DNA of 64,000 nucleotides from Taibaiella sp041660405 (GCA_041660405.1 JBAZWL010000012.1:1-64000), one strand, 5' to 3'; numbered from the stretch's first letter, positions 53,515-63,428 are shown. Numbers and translations are program-made. Notes: generated by a model from the sequence alone, not told the origin.

Positions 53515-54222
53515 ATGAAAAAAACAAAACTGGCCTTAACCATGGCCTTATGCGCGCTCCTGGCAGGTAATACCTTTGCCCAGGATGCCAATGAGATTGT
53601 AAAAAAACACAACGAAGCCGTAGGTGGTACCGAAAAATGGAGCAAAGTAAACTCGCTCAGAAAAGAAGGTACTATGAAGATGCAGGGAATGGAAATGCCT
53701 ACCACACTTACTATTCTTAAAGGAAAAGGAATGCGCCAGGAATTCAACATGATGGGCGCGAATAACTATGTGATCCTTACACCTACCGGCGGCTGGACTT
53801 ACCTGCCTGTTCAGGGACAAACAAAAACAGAACCGATACCGGCTGCAGAATTAACGGATATAGCAGACAAACTGGATTTTCAGGATAAGATAATGGAGGC
53901 TTCAGCCAAAAATTATACCATTGAATTATTGGGAAAAGAAGATGTTGATGGCAAGCTTGCTTTTAAATTAAAAGTTACAGATGCTGCCAAAGAAGAGCAT
54001 ACTTACTTTGTAGATGCTGCTACCTGGTATCTTGTAAAAGCGGTTGAAAAAACAGACGTGATGGGACAAAAAGTAGACGCTACTGTTATGTACAGCAACC
54101 ATACCAAATTACCTTCAGGAATTGTAATCGCAATGAATGAAGATTCGGGAGAAATGGGTTCTTTAAACCTTACTAAAGTTGAGGAAAACACAGTAAAAGA
54201 CGAGAGCTTTTTCAAGCCTTAA
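53515..54222 (+). CDS. Secreted LolA-like lipoprotein-sorting-type protein
   Basis: The ATG at 53515 starts a 235-residue protein with a signal peptide (ending NTFAQD). The mature part looks like the LolA/LppX half-barrel family: IVKKHNEAVGGTEKWSKVNSLRKEG, TILKGKGMRQEF, VDGKLAFKLKVTDA and TYFVDAATWYLVKAVEK. Such proteins carry lipids or lipoproteins in the periplasm; many Bacteroidota have several of unknown cargo. A terminator follows. Confidence 0.82.
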   Translation: MKKTKLALTMALCALLAGNTFAQDANEIVKKHNEAVGGTEKWSKVNSLRKEGTMKMQGMEMPTTLTILKGKGMRQEFNMMGANNYVILTPTGGWTYLPVQGQTKTEPIPAAELTDIADKLDFQDKIMEASAKNYTIELLGKEDVDGKLAFKLKVTDAAKEEHTYFVDAATWYLVKAVEKTDVMGQKVDATVMYSNHTKLPSGIVIAMNEDSGEMGSLNLTKVEENTVKDESFFKP

Positions 54223-54245
54223 TTTTTTGCAATGATTATATAATG

Positions 54246-54278
54246 AAACAGCTCCCGGTGAATTGGGAGCTGTTTTTG
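54246..54278 (+). terminator. Rho-independent terminator after the LolA-like gene
   Basis: AACAGCTCCC pairs with GGGAGCTGTT around an 8-base loop, followed by TTTGTTTT. Confidence 0.85.
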
Positions 54279-54314
54279 TTTTATGGATTTATTTACAGCC
54301 CTCTTATATTTTTG

Positions 54315-54355
54315 TTTCTCGCAACGACACAGCGTCGCTGCGTCGTTGCGAGAAA
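54315..54355. repeat. 41-base long hairpin
   Basis: Outer 14-bp arms (TTTCTCGCAACGAC / GTCGTTGCGAGAAA) enclose a second 5-bp stem (CAGCG / CGCTG) with one mismatch between. It is longer and of different sequence from the GAGACG repeats. It lies between a terminator and the next gene, where no terminator is needed, so it looks like a dispersed repeat. Confidence 0.6.
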
Positions 54356-54521
54356 TTATTACTATATTATTTATACTATCGCAGACATATTTTATTTCCG
54401 CAAAATAATTTTTACCTTAGATTTTGAAAGAAGTACTTTTCGAAAAACGCGTTGCAATTTCTACGGCAACAGGATAGATAGTTCCCCTTGTGTTTACTCA
54501 GCAAAAAATAAAAACACATTT

Positions 54522-55628
54522 ATGCAAAACGATAACCCTGAAAAAGAAAGCCCCACACCCGAAGAGCAAAAGGCAATATGGCTGGAAGAAATAAAAAGCA
54601 ATGCAGCCGTAACGGAATATCTTAACCAATTCCAGCCAAAGTCGGTTGAAGAATTTATAAAATAGTATGTAAGCCTCAAACACGATTGGCATACCTATGG
54701 TCCCAATTATGTAGAGGAGTCAGAACAAAAAAGTATAAGGTGGATTGATATTGCTTCTGCACACCTGCCGATTATACTACAAAAAAAACTGTTTGACGTT
54801 CAATGCCTTTGGCGTGCCGAACAGCTTGATATACCTGGGCTGAAGCTATGTTGCGAATTTCGTGCCTGGGAAGAAAATATTCTGAATTGCCCCTTTATAG
54901 AACCGCTTACCGAAGATGATATAGAACTCTATCAGTCATTCCTGTTACAGTGTCCGCTTGATGAAGGTATTTATGACAATTATATAGATTGGCAGGATAT
55001 GGATAAACTCAGGAAGGCTTTCAAAGATGATCCCGATTCCGGAAATTTTCCGGAGTGGTACGAGTTTTTCAATATACGCAGAGGCACCGACACGCTAATG
55101 CTCCTGCCAGATATAAGAGGTCAGAAAGAAGAATTCTACATAGCATTATGCCGTGAAGAGCGGCGGGAAATTAACCGGGAAAAATACGAAGAAGAGGAGC
55201 GGAATAGAGATAAACGTCCTTCTATTACAACCTATAAAAAAGAAGATTTGACAGCATTTGTATCGCGGTTTGAAGACGGTGAGTCAAAACGATTGTACAA
55301 TGCTTACAATTACTTCCGTAATCGTTTAAACAAGAAAGATGTTTTAGATTGGGAGCTGCGCTTAATGTGGGATGCAGAAGAACCGGTGCCCATACAGGCA
55401 CATTCCGATTGGAAGATGGCAATTAAAAATGCTGCCCGTATTTATGAGCGCAAAAAAGTGGCCGAAGCGCTCCCTCAAGCCTGGGAACAATACCGTATGA
55501 ACATAGATCTCGGTATTGGTTTCCCCGCCTCTAATCCCGAGACCGACAACTGGATAGTAAATATGTTCAAGGAGACGATATTGAGAGGCAGAGTGCTGAA
55601 TGGCGAACCTGAAGATCTTATGTTTTGA
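54522..55628 (+). pseudogene. Unknown gene interrupted by an in-frame amber codon
   Basis: An ATG at 54522 opens a frame of 47 codons that ends in TAG (54663-54665). The same frame then runs on with no further stop to 55628, giving 368 codons with normal amino-acid use on both sides (EEFIK before, YVSLKHDWHTYGPN after). This is what a single nonsense change in one long gene looks like. The protein is rich in charged and aromatic residues, has no signal peptide and matches no family I know. A second ATG at 54999 could give a 209-residue C-terminal product. Readthrough or a sequencing error could also explain the TAG. Confidence 0.7.
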
Positions 55629-55637
55629 TACACAGAC

Positions 55638-55669
55638 AAAAAAAGCAGCGAAATTTTCGCTGCTTTTTT
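55638..55669. terminator. Bidirectional terminator
   Basis: AAAAAAGCAGCG pairs with CGCTGCTTTTTT around an AAATTTT loop. It serves the amber-interrupted gene on the plus strand and, through the A-run, the convergent PBP gene. Confidence 0.8.
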
Positions 55670-55709
55670 CAAAAATTTTAAGCCGTTTTAGGTTTTCACC
55701 AACAACCCA

Positions 55710-57980
55710 TTATCTATCCCATTCCGTAGTAGGTATTTCCTCCACTGGCTCGCTGGTATCATTTCCCGGAACAGGGTTGCCAGAGCTATCTACCCCTGCA
55801 GGTACATTAGGCTCACCATAATATTGGCCTCCGGTAGGCCCGAGGCTTCCACAATTATTAAAATCAGGTGGCTCCACAAATTTAGAGGCCGAGGTAATAC
55901 CGGTCTTGCTGTCACCAATTACTTTTTTAAAGAAGTATGCCCAAATAGGTAACGCTGCCGCAGCACCCTGCCCTTGCCCTGTACTGCTAAAGCGAAGGAA
56001 CCTGTCATCACAACCTACCCATGCGCCGGCAAGCAATTGTGGCGTATATCCAATGAACCATGCATCGGCCTGGTTATTGGTAGTACCGGTTTTACCGGCC
56101 ATTTCACCATCCAATCCATATCGGTAACGAAGACGTTTAGCAGTACCAATTTCCGTAACGCCCTTCATCATCAATACCATTTTATAAGCGGTTTGTGCAT
56201 TGATAATTTCCTTTTGTACCGGAACAAAATTTTGAAGCAGGTTACCGTTCTTGTCTTCTATTTTGGTAATAAATACAGGTTGTGTATTAATGCCTCTGTT
56301 GGGGAACATGGTATAAGACCACAACATCTCATACAGCGAAATATCCGAAACGCCCAACGCAATAGAAGGCACCTGTTCAATATTACTGCTGATGCCGCAT
56401 TTATGTGCAAAATCAATAAAGGAGTTAATGCTTACCTGGTTCAATAAATAAAGGGAAGCATTATTTACCGATAAGGCCAGTGCCGATTTCATAGACATAG
56501 CACCGTATTTGGAACCGCCGGCATTATAAGCTTTCGCCTGTCCGGCAAACTGTTGTGGAGCAGTGCTTACCGAGCTGCATGGTGAATAGCCATTGTCCAC
56601 AGCCAGTGTATATAAAAGCGGCTTAATGGTAGAACCCACCTGCCTTTTAGTGCTAATGTTTACGTGATCGTATTGGAAAAACTGGTGATCGATACCACCT
56701 ACCCATGCCTTTACTTCTCCGGTAAAAGGATCCATTGCCATAAAACCTGCAGAAAGAAAGGCCCGCATATATTTAATAGAATCGAGTGGTGAAAGTGTAG
56801 TATCCTTCATGTGGTCTTTAGTTTCCCAGGTGAAAATTTTCATTCTTACAGGCTTATTAAATTCCTTCATGATATCGCCCTCACTCATCCCGTCTTCTTT
56901 AAGCATAAGATAGCGGTCAGACCGTTGTACCAGGCTTTTAAGCGCTTCTTTAGGTTTGCCTTTATTCCAAATAGTACCGTTTTTAATTTGTGGCTGTGCA
57001 GCAAAAGCACTTTGAAGATCCTTCATGTGCTGTGCTACAGCCTCTTCCGCATAATGCTGCATGCGTGGGTCAATGGAAGTGTAAATTTTCAGACCATCTT
57101 TATAAAGATCATAGTTATCACCATTTTCCTTCTCATGTGACTTACACCATTTTTTTACTTCCTGCTCTACCACCTGCCTGAAATAAGGCGCCGGCCCCTC
57201 ATGATTATCGATACGTTGATAGTCCAGTTTCAGGGGCGTTTGTTTAGCATCAGAAGCGGCGGAAGAACTGATGTATCCGTATTTTTCCATCTGGTCTATT
57301 ACGGTATTGCGCCGCGCCAGTGCTTTCTCAGGATTCCTGCGGGGATTGTAAATAGTATTCCCTTTCAACATTCCGATCAATACAGCAGCCTCTTCAAGGC
57401 TCAATTTATCTGGTGTTTTACTAAAGAAAGTAAGCGCGGCATTTTTAATACCGTAAGTATTATCTCCGAATGGAACGGTATTCAGGTAAAGGGTAATGAT
57501 CTCATTTTTGGTAAGATTCTTTTCCAGTTTTACGGCTACCACCCATTCCTTTAATTTCTGTACTACACGCACCAGTTTGTTGGATGCCCTGTTATCGTTA
57601 AAAAGATTAAGAGCAAGTTGCTGAGTGATTGTACTGCCACCGCCTTTGCTACCCATAAATATCACGGCACGCATTACAGCCACACCATCAATACCGGAGT
57701 GTTCGGCAAATCGTTCATCTTCAGTAGCGATAAGCGCATTGAAAACATTGGGAGATATTTCTGAAAATTTTGAATTGGAACGGTTTTTAATAAAGTATTT
57801 CCCAAGTAGGCTACCATCGGCAGCGTATACTTCAGATGCTACCGAGCTTTCAGGATTTTCCAGTTCCTGCATAGATGGCATATAGCCCAGCCAACCTAAA
57901 CTGATAGCGGTAATGAGCAGAATAAAAAAGGCTAATCCTCCAAAGAAAATGCGCCATAGAATTTTTACAGACCTCGACAT
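55710..57980 (-). CDS. mrcA: Class A penicillin-binding protein (PBP1A)
   Basis: The 756-residue bifunctional enzyme has a short cytoplasmic start, one membrane helix (about 8-30), a GT51 glycosyltransferase domain (catalytic Glu87 in ATEDERF, GSTITQQLALN, second EEAAVLIG) and a transpeptidase domain with Ser450-Thr-Ile-Lys (STIK), SVN (504-506) and KTG (630-632). It polymerises and cross-links peptidoglycan in the periplasm. The symbol is by family. It converges with the amber-interrupted gene. Confidence 0.95.
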   Translation of the reverse strand: MSRSVKILWRIFFGGLAFFILLITAISLGWLGYMPSMQELENPESSVASEVYAADGSLLGKYFIKNRSNSKFSEISPNVFNALIATEDERFAEHSGIDGVAVMRAVIFMGSKGGGSTITQQLALNLFNDNRASNKLVRVVQKLKEWVVAVKLEKNLTKNEIITLYLNTVPFGDNTYGIKNAALTFFSKTPDKLSLEEAAVLIGMLKGNTIYNPRRNPEKALARRNTVIDQMEKYGYISSSAASDAKQTPLKLDYQRIDNHEGPAPYFRQVVEQEVKKWCKSHEKENGDNYDLYKDGLKIYTSIDPRMQHYAEEAVAQHMKDLQSAFAAQPQIKNGTIWNKGKPKEALKSLVQRSDRYLMLKEDGMSEGDIMKEFNKPVRMKIFTWETKDHMKDTTLSPLDSIKYMRAFLSAGFMAMDPFTGEVKAWVGGIDHQFFQYDHVNISTKRQVGSTIKPLLYTLAVDNGYSPCSSVSTAPQQFAGQAKAYNAGGSKYGAMSMKSALALSVNNASLYLLNQVSINSFIDFAHKCGISSNIEQVPSIALGVSDISLYEMLWSYTMFPNRGINTQPVFITKIEDKNGNLLQNFVPVQKEIINAQTAYKMVLMMKGVTEIGTAKRLRYRYGLDGEMAGKTGTTNNQADAWFIGYTPQLLAGAWVGCDDRFLRFSSTGQGQGAAAALPIWAYFFKKVIGDSKTGITSASKFVEPPDFNNCGSLGPTGGQYYGEPNVPAGVDSSGNPVPGNDTSEPVEEIPTTEWDR

Positions 57981-58134
57981 AAAACGTATAAAATGTTTGT
58001 TTACAAGCCTTTTCTCAATGCAGGCTTATAATTATAGTGTAAAAAAAGCACTTTTTTAGCATTATGACAAAGAAAATGGTAACCTCCGGCAGCCTGGCAT
58101 GAAGTTTTAACAAATGGAGCAGAGTATCTTTGCT

Positions 58135-58142
58135 GCTCAAAT
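58135..58142 (+). promoter_or_regulatory. Bacteroidota -7 element for rimM
   Basis: TATCTTTG matches TAnnTTTG and lies 15 bases before the ATG of rimM; a TTTT tract lies 16 bases upstream. Confidence 0.45.
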
Positions 58143-58157
58143 TTTCAGAATCAATAA

Positions 58158-58673
58158 ATGTCATATCATAATATCGGTAAAATAGCAGGAACGCACGGAT
58201 TGGATGGAAGGGTAGTGCTTCGTCATCAATTAGATGGAAAAAATATCTGGAGTAAGATCGGGCATATTTTTATTGAAATCCGTAGGGAAAGTTACATTCC
58301 TTACTTTATTGAAGGACAAAAGATACTTAACCACGAGGAGGTTTTACTGACCCTGGATGAGGTAGATTCAATGGAACTTGCTAAATCGTTATCAGGCAAA
58401 AACGTTTACCTGGAAGAAGAGATCTTTAGTAAGCTAAAACCCAAGGCCGTAACAGGAGATATGATAGGCTTTAAAGTAATAGACAAAACCCACGGTGAAC
58501 TGGGAGTAGTGGAAGATTTGTTTGAAACACCAGGACAGGTTTTGGCTACTGTGCAGCATAAAGGGAAAGAATTGATTATACCACTTATTGATGCAACCAT
58601 TATTGGTATTGACGGAGCGCGTAAAACCATTACCGTAAACCTGCCCGAAGGATTGCTGGATGTGTATTTATAA
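58158..58673 (+). CDS. rimM: Ribosome maturation factor RimM
   Basis: The 171-residue protein has the RimM N-terminal barrel (IGKIAGTHGLDGRVVLRH) and a PRC-barrel end (IGFKVIDKTHGELGVVEDLF, QVLATVQHKGKELIIPLIDA). It helps 16S rRNA processing and 30S head assembly through ribosomal protein S19. It stands alone here, without rpsP or trmD. A REP-like hairpin follows 15 bases after the stop. Confidence 0.95.
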   Translation: MSYHNIGKIAGTHGLDGRVVLRHQLDGKNIWSKIGHIFIEIRRESYIPYFIEGQKILNHEEVLLTLDEVDSMELAKSLSGKNVYLEEEIFSKLKPKAVTGDMIGFKVIDKTHGELGVVEDLFETPGQVLATVQHKGKELIIPLIDATIIGIDGARKTITVNLPEGLLDVYL

Positions 58674-58688
58674 ACTATATTGAAATTT

Positions 58689-58716
58689 GTAGAGACGTGC
58701 AACCGCATGTCTCTAC
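58689..58716. repeat. REP-like hairpin, copy 3
   Basis: GTAGAGACGTGC pairs with GCATGTCTCTAC (one G-U) around AACC. It shares its first 14 bases almost exactly with copy 2 at 53402 and lies between two converging genes. Confidence 0.65.
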
Positions 58717-58755
58717 TAGCCAGATTTTCTACACTAATTTCTTTTGAATTGACTT

Positions 58756-59394
58756 TCAGATCTCTCCCCGGTAAGCCTTAGTAATAACTTCAGCCTTACT
58801 GTTTACATGTAACTTCCGGTAAATGTTCTTAATATGGAAACGAACAGTATCCATAGACATGCCTAACTTATCTGCAATAAGCTTGTAACTTAAACCTTCA
58901 GTAAGTGCTTCTACTATTTGTTTTTCTTTAGGTGTAAGCCCTTCCGTTTTATACTTCCTTTCGGGTATAAAATGGTTCATTACTTTGCGTGCAATTGAGG
59001 GTGACATATAACTGCCGCCTGCCTTTATTTCAAGAATGGCTTTATAAATTTCAGGCAGAGGTGTTCCTTTAAGTGCATATCCTGTGGCACCGGCACAAAT
59101 GGATTGAAATATTTTATCGCTGTCACTAAAAACGGTCAGCATAATAATATCCGTATCGGGAAACAAAGACCGGATCATTTTTATGCCCTCGATTCCGTTC
59201 ATTCCCGGCAAACCTATATCGCTCAACACAACATCGGGCGGGGTTTTGATATTTCCTTTTTCAAAGAATTCCTCCATACTACCCACCGCCAGAACGGATT
59301 CAATATCGTCTTTGCTTTCCAGGAATTCTTTAAGGTTAACCCGAATATCCTCTACATCTTCAATAATAGCGATATTTAGCTTTTTATCATTCAT
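58756..59394 (-). CDS. NarL/FixJ-family response regulator
   Basis: The 212-residue regulator has a receiver (Glu12-Asp13, phospho-acceptor Asp59 in VVLSDIGLPGMNG, Thr in MLTVFSD, Lys in ALKG) and a LuxR-type HTH (about 150-212; YKLIADKLGMSMDTVRFHIKN). It is encoded 34 bases after the propeller kinase on the same strand, surely its partner. Confidence 0.93.
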   Translation of the reverse strand: MNDKKLNIAIIEDVEDIRVNLKEFLESKDDIESVLAVGSMEEFFEKGNIKTPPDVVLSDIGLPGMNGIEGIKMIRSLFPDTDIIMLTVFSDSDKIFQSICAGATGYALKGTPLPEIYKAILEIKAGGSYMSPSIARKVMNHFIPERKYKTEGLTPKEKQIVEALTEGLSYKLIADKLGMSMDTVRFHIKNIYRKLHVNSKAEVITKAYRGEI

Positions 59395-59428
59395 GAGGCT
59401 GCTTTTTTAACTGCGCAATAAAACGTAT

Positions 59429-62400
59429 TTAATTTTTGATCTCTACCGAAAATATTTCACCTTCTTTTTTCACCTGGATTTTTGCTCCCGCTTTGGCAGC
59501 TCTCATCTTCATATTACTAAGCCCTTGTCCTGTTGAGAGTTCACTGATGTCTTCTGTTGCGCCGTTATTGGTAATGGTCAATAAAAAATTTTTATCACTT
59601 ACATGGTACAATATATCCACTTTGGTAGCTTCACTATGCTTAGCTATATTATTTATGGCCTCTTTAAATATCAGGTATAATTCGCCACGCATATCAGAAC
59701 TGATCGGCTGTTTCAGATCGGTACCGGATAATACAAAGTTAACGTCTATTCCTAATGGGAAGAGCATTTCTTCTGTATGTTCCCTCATACGATCCAGAAG
59801 ATTTCCTGCAAAATCATTCCGGGAATCTATAGTCCAAAGCACATCACTCATCGAGGCAATAGCATCACGGCTAAGGGCTGCAATCTTCTCCAGCTTTATG
59901 TTTCGTTGTTCCTCGTTGTTCTTGCTATACCGCAGATTATCTGAAAACATAGTGATACGCGTAAGCAAGCTTCCCACCTCATCATGTAGGTTGCTTGCGA
60001 TCTTCATACGCAGGTGGAGTATGTTTTTAAAGCTTTGATATTTGAGCAGGTAAGCGGCGTAAAAAATAATGGCAATACCCGTAAGTATTAATGCAAAAAA
60101 CCACCAGGTCTTGTAAAATGGTTGAATGACCTGAATGTGAAACAAGAGCATGTTTTCTGATGATGCTCCTCTTGAATTAATTGCTTTAACCTCCAGGGTA
60201 TAAGTTCCGTAAGGAATACCTCCAACGTTAAGTGTATGCCTGTCTTCAAGCGAGATCCAGTTATCAGCAAGTTCTTTAATTCTGTAACTATAGCTGTTTC
60301 TTAATGGATCAGAATAATCAGTGCAGGCAAAATGGAGTTCATACAATAGATCCGAAGGCCTTTTGACTAAAGTATTATCAGATACTATCTTATTGCGAAT
60401 GAGTTGAACAGTTTGTGTTTTATCATCCCATTGGGAGATGCCCGAAAGATAAATTTTGAAAGGAACGGATAAGTTAAATAGTTTGGGATAAAAGGAGGTC
60501 ACACCATTTATACTTCCAAAATACATTTTGCCATCATTGGTTTTCAAAAATGAATTCTGATTGAATTCATTTGAACTTAATCCATCTTCCTCAAAAAAGT
60601 TACTAAAGGATTTCAAATCTTTACGGTAACGATCAAGTCCATTAAAAGTGCTGATCCAATAAGTGTTCTCATCTTGCGGCATTATGCCATAAACAATTTC
60701 ACTGCTCAAACCATCTTGTTTATGAATGGACTGTATAGATTTAAGGTCTGCAGATAAGATATTAATACCGCCCCCATTGGTACCCAGCCATAGCTTGTGT
60801 TCCTTATCCTGTCCAACGTAAAGCACATCATTATTGGTAAGTGCCGGCCTGGAGGATTGGTTAAGGTGATTTACTATGCCTTGTTCAAGGTCAATGATGT
60901 GCAGACCAGACATGGAAGCCACATAGATCAGGTTGTCTTTAGCGTCTTCAATGATATACCTTACCCTGGTGTCGCCTACATCAAAGGCATCTTTACGATG
61001 TAGTATAAGTTTGTTAAGCTTCGGATTGTAGCTTGCGAGGCCGTTCCCACAGCCAATCCATACTGTGCCTTTTTTGTCCTGTATTAAAGCATAAACACTA
61101 TTTATACCACTACTTTTATGTTCTTCAGTATAGCCAATCTTCTCAAATACTTTTTTACGTTTATCAAAGCGCAATAATTTATCAGAATCAAAACCCATGT
61201 AAAGATAACTGGTTCCGTACACGGGTAGTAATGCTAAAGGTTGTACCGTCCCTTCAAAAGCCACCGGGTTGGTTTTAATAACCTCATCCGTGTTTTTATT
61301 ATACACATGCCAGGTCTGGGTCTGTTTTGAAAAATGCCATAAACCAATATAAGAAGACACATAAATATCGCCATTTACATCCTCTACCATTTTCCTGGTA
61401 CTTACACGGGCTGGCAGGTTGTACAATTCTTTAGTAAATAGTTCGGGACGTTCTTCTACTTTTATCAATCCTTTATTCGTTGCAATCCAGATAATATCAT
61501 GTTCGTCAACAAAAAGCGAGAAGTAAGTCTTCCCTTCAAAAATATCAGGATACTTTTTAGAAACCTCATTAATAGAGCCGGTAGTTATATCAACGATAAC
61601 AAAAGTGTAATTATCGGAGAGGATATAAAGTTTATTATTTTTTATCAGGGATTGATGAACATGATAGGGAAATGGTTTCTTTTGTCCGTAAAGCACCTTT
61701 GAGGTAATATCAGCAAAGGTTTTACTATCCAGCATAAATAACTTTGAATGGTACTCATTGACCAATAACGTATTTCCGGAGCGGGATATGGACTTGAATG
61801 GTCCAGCGTTCTTTAAGGTTGAGATTTCAGTGCTTGCTTTAGTTTTAAGGTCAATATTATAAATGTGATCATTGCTCACAAGCAGATTGTCATTGTCACC
61901 AGGTACTATAGAATTTATTTCATTTGTATTATTGGTCAGGCGGCACACCAGTTCCAGTTTGTGGTTATTATTTATCTCCGCCAAATAGCCGCTTCCAAAA
62001 GAAACAAAAACCCTTTTTCTCGTGCCTTGTACGACACATATTGCGCTTACTTTTGCGTTGCTCCAAAGTCTGGTATTCTTACTTTCTGGTCCTATTTTTG
62101 TGACTTTGAACGTGCTGAGATCAACGCTGAAGAGACCCAGGTTAGTTCCCGCAAGTAACTCGTTCTTGCTGTCATTAATGGCAAGAGTAGTGATTTGAAG
62201 ATTGGAAAGTACTCCATGTAATTTGGTAAATGTATAACCATCGTAAATATTAATGCCATTATGAGTACCGATCCACATCAGCCCCCGATTATCTTTTGCT
62301 ATGGCGCTGATGTCATTGCTGCTTAAGCCATCACGGCCTTCGTACAATATTGCCTTTGCAAAAGAAAGGAAAGGAATTACCCAAAAAAGAAATAGCATAC

Positions 62401-62458
62401 ATACGGCTTTAAAGCTGCATGTATGCCTGTTATGTATTTTGACGCTTTTAGTAAACAT
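59429..62458 (-). CDS. Two-component regulator-propeller sensor histidine kinase
   Basis: The 1009-residue protein has a signal peptide (about 1-36), a periplasmic part of about 13 propeller repeats (DNRGLMWIGTHNGINIYDG is typical), a Y_Y_Y domain (about 690-755), a membrane helix (about 765-785), a HisKA_3 H-box (IASNLHDEVG, His825) and an ATPase domain (N-box FKEAINNIAKHS, G2 box GQGLSN). The G1 box reads NNG instead of DNG, a change seen in some Bacteroidota kinases. Such kinases often sense polysaccharides, but no polysaccharide locus is adjacent; the only partner seen is the NarL regulator. Confidence 0.92.
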   Translation of the reverse strand: MFTKSVKIHNRHTCSFKAVCMLFLFWVIPFLSFAKAILYEGRDGLSSNDISAIAKDNRGLMWIGTHNGINIYDGYTFTKLHGVLSNLQITTLAINDSKNELLAGTNLGLFSVDLSTFKVTKIGPESKNTRLWSNAKVSAICVVQGTRKRVFVSFGSGYLAEINNNHKLELVCRLTNNTNEINSIVPGDNDNLLVSNDHIYNIDLKTKASTEISTLKNAGPFKSISRSGNTLLVNEYHSKLFMLDSKTFADITSKVLYGQKKPFPYHVHQSLIKNNKLYILSDNYTFVIVDITTGSINEVSKKYPDIFEGKTYFSLFVDEHDIIWIATNKGLIKVEERPELFTKELYNLPARVSTRKMVEDVNGDIYVSSYIGLWHFSKQTQTWHVYNKNTDEVIKTNPVAFEGTVQPLALLPVYGTSYLYMGFDSDKLLRFDKRKKVFEKIGYTEEHKSSGINSVYALIQDKKGTVWIGCGNGLASYNPKLNKLILHRKDAFDVGDTRVRYIIEDAKDNLIYVASMSGLHIIDLEQGIVNHLNQSSRPALTNNDVLYVGQDKEHKLWLGTNGGGINILSADLKSIQSIHKQDGLSSEIVYGIMPQDENTYWISTFNGLDRYRKDLKSFSNFFEEDGLSSNEFNQNSFLKTNDGKMYFGSINGVTSFYPKLFNLSVPFKIYLSGISQWDDKTQTVQLIRNKIVSDNTLVKRPSDLLYELHFACTDYSDPLRNSYSYRIKELADNWISLEDRHTLNVGGIPYGTYTLEVKAINSRGASSENMLLFHIQVIQPFYKTWWFFALILTGIAIIFYAAYLLKYQSFKNILHLRMKIASNLHDEVGSLLTRITMFSDNLRYSKNNEEQRNIKLEKIAALSRDAIASMSDVLWTIDSRNDFAGNLLDRMREHTEEMLFPLGIDVNFVLSGTDLKQPISSDMRGELYLIFKEAINNIAKHSEATKVDILYHVSDKNFLLTITNNGATEDISELSTGQGLSNMKMRAAKAGAKIQVKKEGEIFSVEIKN

Positions 62459-62576
62459 TTACCTTATCCCAGACAGAAAGCCTGTACCGCTAAGATAATG
62501 ATTTCAACGAGTATTTCTTTTGATTTAGTTACAAATAAACATGGAGTAAACTTAATTATTTACCTGCTCCCGGAAT

Positions 62577-63428
62577 TCAGGATTCGCTGATTATTTGAGG
62601 CACTTCTTTTTTCTCAATACTTTTTACCAGCCCGGAAAAGATGGCCGCAAGTTTTGGCGCTGCTGCATTAGCTGCCTGAAGCACTTCTTCATGGGTAATT
62701 ACATTAAGCTCATCCCGAATGCCAAGATCTGTAATGATACTTGCAGCAAATACATTCATACCACTATGTATTGCTACTATTACTTCGGGTACTGTACTCA
62801 TGCCCACGGCATCGCCACCTATTATGTGAAGCCAGTTATATTCGGCGCGTGTTTCAAATGTTGGCCCTTGCAATCCTATGTAAACGCCTTCATGTACTGG
62901 TATTTCCAGCTTTTGAGCTATAGATTTTGCCTTGGATAAAAGACCAAGATTATAAGGTTCGCTCATATCAGGGAATCGTGTTCCAAGACGTTCATCATTT
63001 TCACCACGTAAAGGATGTTCAGGAAACTGGTTGATATGATCATTGATGAACATAATATCACCTACTTTAAAAGCCGGATTCATGCCACCCGCAGCATTGG
63101 ATACCAAAAGCGTTTGCACACCTAAAGCTTTCATTACACGAACGGGGAAAGTAATTTCCTGCATGTTGTATCCTTCATAATAATGAAAGCGCCCTGCCAT
63201 CAACATCACATTCTTCCCGCTAAGCGTACCAAAAATAAGCTTACCTGCATGACCCTCCACGGTGCTGTGCGGAAAATTCGGAATTTCTGTATAAGGAATT
63301 TCTACTTCGATAGTTACTGATGTGGCCAGCTCACCTAAGCCGCTTCCCAGTATAATACCAACCGTAGGGTTTTCGCTGATCTTCGCTTGTATGTAACTTG
63401 TTGTTTCCTGTATTTTTTCAAAAGACAT
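62577..63428 (-). CDS. Purine-nucleoside phosphorylase (trimeric type)
   Basis: The 283-residue enzyme shows the PNP/MTAP class signatures: GIILGSGLGELA, HSTVEGHAGKLIFG, VSNAAGGMNPAFKVGDIMFI and the purine-site Glu/Asn region (GPTFETRAEY, DAVGMSTVPEV). It splits inosine and guanosine with phosphate into base and ribose-1-phosphate in the cytoplasm. A strong promoter with both elements precedes it. Confidence 0.94.
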   Translation of the reverse strand: MSFEKIQETTSYIQAKISENPTVGIILGSGLGELATSVTIEVEIPYTEIPNFPHSTVEGHAGKLIFGTLSGKNVMLMAGRFHYYEGYNMQEITFPVRVMKALGVQTLLVSNAAGGMNPAFKVGDIMFINDHINQFPEHPLRGENDERLGTRFPDMSEPYNLGLLSKAKSIAQKLEIPVHEGVYIGLQGPTFETRAEYNWLHIIGGDAVGMSTVPEVIVAIHSGMNVFAASIITDLGIRDELNVITHEEVLQAANAAAPKLAAIFSGLVKSIEKKEVPQIISES

